DNA from: JBGTKH01 sp041744735
Lineage (GTDB): Bacteria; Planctomycetota; Planctomycetia; Pirellulales; Pirellulaceae
Direction of reading: 5' to 3'
DNA: 14,864 nt
NCBI GenBank assembly: GCA_041744735.1
Contig: JBGTKH010000552.1
Span: forward strand, 1-14,864
Shown here: positions 12,876 to 14,864 of the stretch, piece after piece
Numbering within the stretch: the first letter of the stretch is position 1
How the letters are laid out: the number at the start of each line of letters is the position of its first letter
Position numbers and translations under genes: made by a program
Notes under the pieces: model-generated
Seen by the model: the letters and a program-made list of their open reading frames with translations, nothing else
Databases searched by the model: none
Told to the model about the DNA's origin: nothing

Positions 12876-14357
12876 ATGGACGACAAACTCAGATATTCCG
12901 CGATCACTTTTGACGACGTGCTGCTGGAACCACGATTCAGCGACGTCGTGCCGGCCAACGTGGATGTCACCACGACGCTGACCAAGACCATCCGGCTGAA
13001 CATCCCGCTGCTCAGCTCCCCGATGGACACGGTGACCGAAAGCGCGATGGCCATTGCGCTGGCCAAAGTCGGCGGCCTGGGCGTGATTCACAAGAACATG
13101 TCCATTCAGTCTCAAACCGAAGAGGTTTACAAAGTTAAACGCAGCGCCAACGGCATCATCGTGGACCCGATAACGCTGCTGCCCGACGCCACGGCCGCTC
13201 GGGCTCGCGAACTGATGGAACAGCACAACGTGTCCGGCGTGCCCATCACCGAGCCGTCCGGCCGTTTGGTGGGCATTCTCACCCGTCGGGATCTGAGATT
13301 TCTGGAAAAAACGGATTTGCCGGTTGCGCGGGTTATGACGAAGGAAAACCTTGTAACGGCTACGGGAAACGTATCGCTTGAAGAGGCTGAGAAGATTTTA
13401 ACGGCTAAAAAGGTGGAGAAACTTTTGCTGGTTGACGATTCTTACAATCTGACCGGCTTAATCACGATCAAAGACATCGACATGATGAAGCGGTTCCCCA
13501 ACGCCTGCAAGGACAGGCTGGGTAGGCTGCGGGTCGGAGCGGCGGTCGGAGTGTTGGACTATGATCGGTCGCAAAGCCTTATCGAAAAAGGAGTTGATGT
13601 ACTTGTCGTAGACAGCGCCCACGGCCATTCGGCCAATGTCATCGAGACGGTGAAGGAGATCAAACGGCGCTGGGATATTCAGGTTGTCGCGGGCAACGTG
13701 GCAACCGGGGAAGGATGCAGGGATTTGATTGCGGCAGGGGCCGACGCGGTGAAGGTTGGGATTGGTCCCGGATCGATTTGTACAACGCGAGTGATTTCCG
13801 GCGTGGGCGTGCCGCAGATCACCGCCATTTACCAAGCGGCCAAAGCCGCCAAGGAGACCGGCACGCCCATCATCGCCGATGGCGGCATTCGTTATTCGGG
13901 AGACATCACGAAGGCGATTGCGGCCGGGGCTAGCTGTGTGATGATCGGCGGGTTGTTCGCCGGATTGGCGGAGAGCCCTGGCAAGACAATTTTGTACCAA
14001 GGCCGCACCTTCAAGGTGTACCGAGGTATGGGTTCGTTGGGAGCGATGGTGAAAGGTTCCAGTGAACGCTATCGCCAGGCAGGTGCGGAGTCAACGTCCG
14101 ACAAACTGGTTCCCGAAGGCGTCGAAGGGCGAGTCCCGTTCAAGGGTCCGCTGGCCGACTTCGCGTACCAATTGGTGGGCGGCTTGAAGGCCGGCATGGG
14201 CTATTGCGGCACGCGGACGATTAAGGAGTTGCGTACGGATGCGCGATTCCTCCAAGTTTCAGCGGCGAGTGTAAGAGAAAGTCACCCCCATGACATCGCG
14301 ATTACGCAGGAAGCACCGAATTACAGCCCCGAATATCCCACCGGTGAAGGAAACTAA
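12876..14357 (+). CDS. guaB: Inosine-5'-monophosphate dehydrogenase
   Basis: The 493-residue protein starts at ATG 12876 (MDDKLRYSAITFDDVLLEPR); the open frame continues upstream through the palindrome but homology begins here. No clear Shine-Dalgarno sequence is seen. The enzyme oxidises IMP to XMP with NAD+, the committed step of GTP synthesis. All parts are present: the N-terminal barrel start (SPMDTVTESAMAIALAKVGG), two CBS domains (about 90-205) that bind regulatory nucleotides, the catalytic loop GPGSICTTR with C302, the phosphate-binding DGGIRYSGDITKAIAAGA, the flap RGMGSLGAMVKGSSERY with the R398-Y399 pair, and EGVEGRVPFKG near the C-terminus. The length is close to E. coli GuaB (488). 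Codon choice in the middle of the gene differs strongly from its ends. guaA is not adjacent within the window. Confidence 0.97.
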   Translation: MDDKLRYSAITFDDVLLEPRFSDVVPANVDVTTTLTKTIRLNIPLLSSPMDTVTESAMAIALAKVGGLGVIHKNMSIQSQTEEVYKVKRSANGIIVDPITLLPDATAARARELMEQHNVSGVPITEPSGRLVGILTRRDLRFLEKTDLPVARVMTKENLVTATGNVSLEEAEKILTAKKVEKLLLVDDSYNLTGLITIKDIDMMKRFPNACKDRLGRLRVGAAVGVLDYDRSQSLIEKGVDVLVVDSAHGHSANVIETVKEIKRRWDIQVVAGNVATGEGCRDLIAAGADAVKVGIGPGSICTTRVISGVGVPQITAIYQAAKAAKETGTPIIADGGIRYSGDITKAIAAGASCVMIGGLFAGLAESPGKTILYQGRTFKVYRGMGSLGAMVKGSSERYRQAGAESTSDKLVPEGVEGRVPFKGPLADFAYQLVGGLKAGMGYCGTRTIKELRTDARFLQVSAASVRESHPHDIAITQEAPNYSPEYPTGEGN

Positions 14358-14370
14358 ATTCACAAGTAAG

Positions 14371-14388
14371 ACGGACGCCTTCGTCCGT
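14371..14388 (+). terminator. Hairpin after guaB, weak terminator candidate
   Basis: ACGGACG (14371-14377) pairs perfectly with CGTCCGT (14382-14388) around a 4-base loop CCTT, 13 bases after the guaB stop. A further CAGTCCGTCC follows instead of a T run, so termination is uncertain; the segment may be a remnant of a GGACG-type dispersed palindrome. Confidence 0.4.
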
Positions 14389-14430
14389 CCAGTCCGTCCA
14401 CAACTAGCTCGTGACGGGTCAGCGACGGAC

Positions 14431-14864
14431 GTGGGCGACCGTTGTACGACCGTTCGCTCGTTCGTAGCCGGCGGAGTGCTCGCCCTCGTCAGCCTCTCTC
14501 AGGTTTTCCAAACGGCATGGGCTGTCGAACTTCAGCCGCCGCGACAATTGAGTTCGCTCAACTCGCCGGCGAATTCGGCGCCGCTGCAATGGCGCTCTCG
14601 TGGAACGACGCCGACCAGTTCGGCGCAATATTCGACGACGGCTCGCAGTCCGCAGATGCGCAACGTGGCTCAACTGTCACGGCTCGATCCGTTCGCCGAT
14701 CCTTTCGGCGAACGACGCAGTTCGACACTGGCGCAGAACCAGCCGGCCCCATCGCCGCCGATGTCGCTCGAGCCGCCGGTGCCGATGCCGGACAGCGCCC
14801 AGCCGATGCCGATGCCGCTCACACCGCGATTGGGCGAATCGCAGCCGCGCAGCGCGGCGCCGAT
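14431..14864 (+). CDS. Secreted proline-rich protein, 5' end only (cut by window end)
   Basis: A frame from GTG 14431 stays open to the window edge (144 complete codons). It starts MGDRCTTVRS, then a hydrophobic core FVAGGVLALVSLSQVF and a QTAWA end, a convincing signal peptide. The mature part is rich in Ser, Pro, Gln and Ala, with a LDPFADPFGE segment and then repeated PMP/PPVP units (PPMSLEPPVPMP, AQPMPMPLTP). This is a linker-like region, and the functional domain must lie beyond 14864. GTG 14476 is an alternative but would remove the basic start of the signal. Third codon positions are GC-rich, as in neighbouring backbone genes. The function is unknown; the start region looks like planctomycete surface or periplasmic proteins. 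Confidence 0.65.
   Translation, partial: MGDRCTTVRSFVAGGVLALVSLSQVFQTAWAVELQPPRQLSSLNSPANSAPLQWRSRGTTPTSSAQYSTTARSPQMRNVAQLSRLDPFADPFGERRSSTLAQNQPAPSPPMSLEPPVPMPDSAQPMPMPLTPRLGESQPRSAAP

Noticed and set aside
1..14864. CRISPR array, insertion sequence or transposase gene
   Set aside because: No regularly spaced direct repeats and no transposase motifs were seen on either strand; the repeats present are inverted and single.

Overview
The window looks like planctomycete DNA, most likely of the Pirellulales type. Signs are the GC-rich backbone with short or missing Shine-Dalgarno sequences, a DUF1080 secreted protein, a PQQ-type beta-propeller opening with a YWPHWRGPQGDGIS motif, Tat- and Sec-exported proteins of no known function, HEAT-like and proline-rich secreted proteins, and many palindromic intergenic repeats. 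The lineage is an inference from style, not from a marker gene.

Bases 1-1764 are the end of an integron gene-cassette array. Three attC-like recombination sites are visible (143-264, 982-1072, 1698-1764). They delimit one partial and two complete cassettes. The main evidence is that the first bases of each complete cassette are exactly complementary to the R'' box of that cassette's own attC, over 10 bases for cassette 1 and 11 for cassette 2. This is the signature left when a circular cassette integrates at the G/TT point. Cassette 1 encodes a 194-residue protein with one hydrophobic segment. Cassette 2 encodes a 198-residue protein with a possible PD-(D/E)XK nuclease core. Both look less GC-rich than the backbone. 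No integrase lies in the window; it would be expected upstream. No attC is seen after 1764, so the backbone seems to resume there.

Bases 1862-4077 are a minus-strand cluster: a Wzz/GumC-like polysaccharide co-polymerase without a kinase domain, a DUF1080 (3-keto-disaccharide hydrolase family) secreted protein, and a very short downstream gene that appears frameshifted. Divergent to it is a secreted protein (4316-5461) with a HEAT-like segment and a LecA-like C-terminal domain. Next, on the minus strand, come a PQQ-like beta-propeller protein (5614-6936) and a Tat-exported helical protein (7076-8605). selA, for L-seryl-tRNA(Sec) selenium transferase, diverges from the latter across 73 bases that hold a symmetric ATAATGA/TCATTAT element.

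Bases 10299-14864 hold a secreted protein of unknown function, a convergent GAF plus SpoIIE/PP2C-type phosphatase that overlaps it by 4 bases, a 430-base intergenic region with two large palindromic elements, a complete guaB (IMP dehydrogenase), and the start of another exported proline-rich protein cut by the window end.

Apart from the cassette array, most genes look like ordinary chromosomal planctomycete genes. The best candidates for new biology are the two cassette-borne proteins, the nested palindrome before guaB, and the small frameshifted gene next to the array end.
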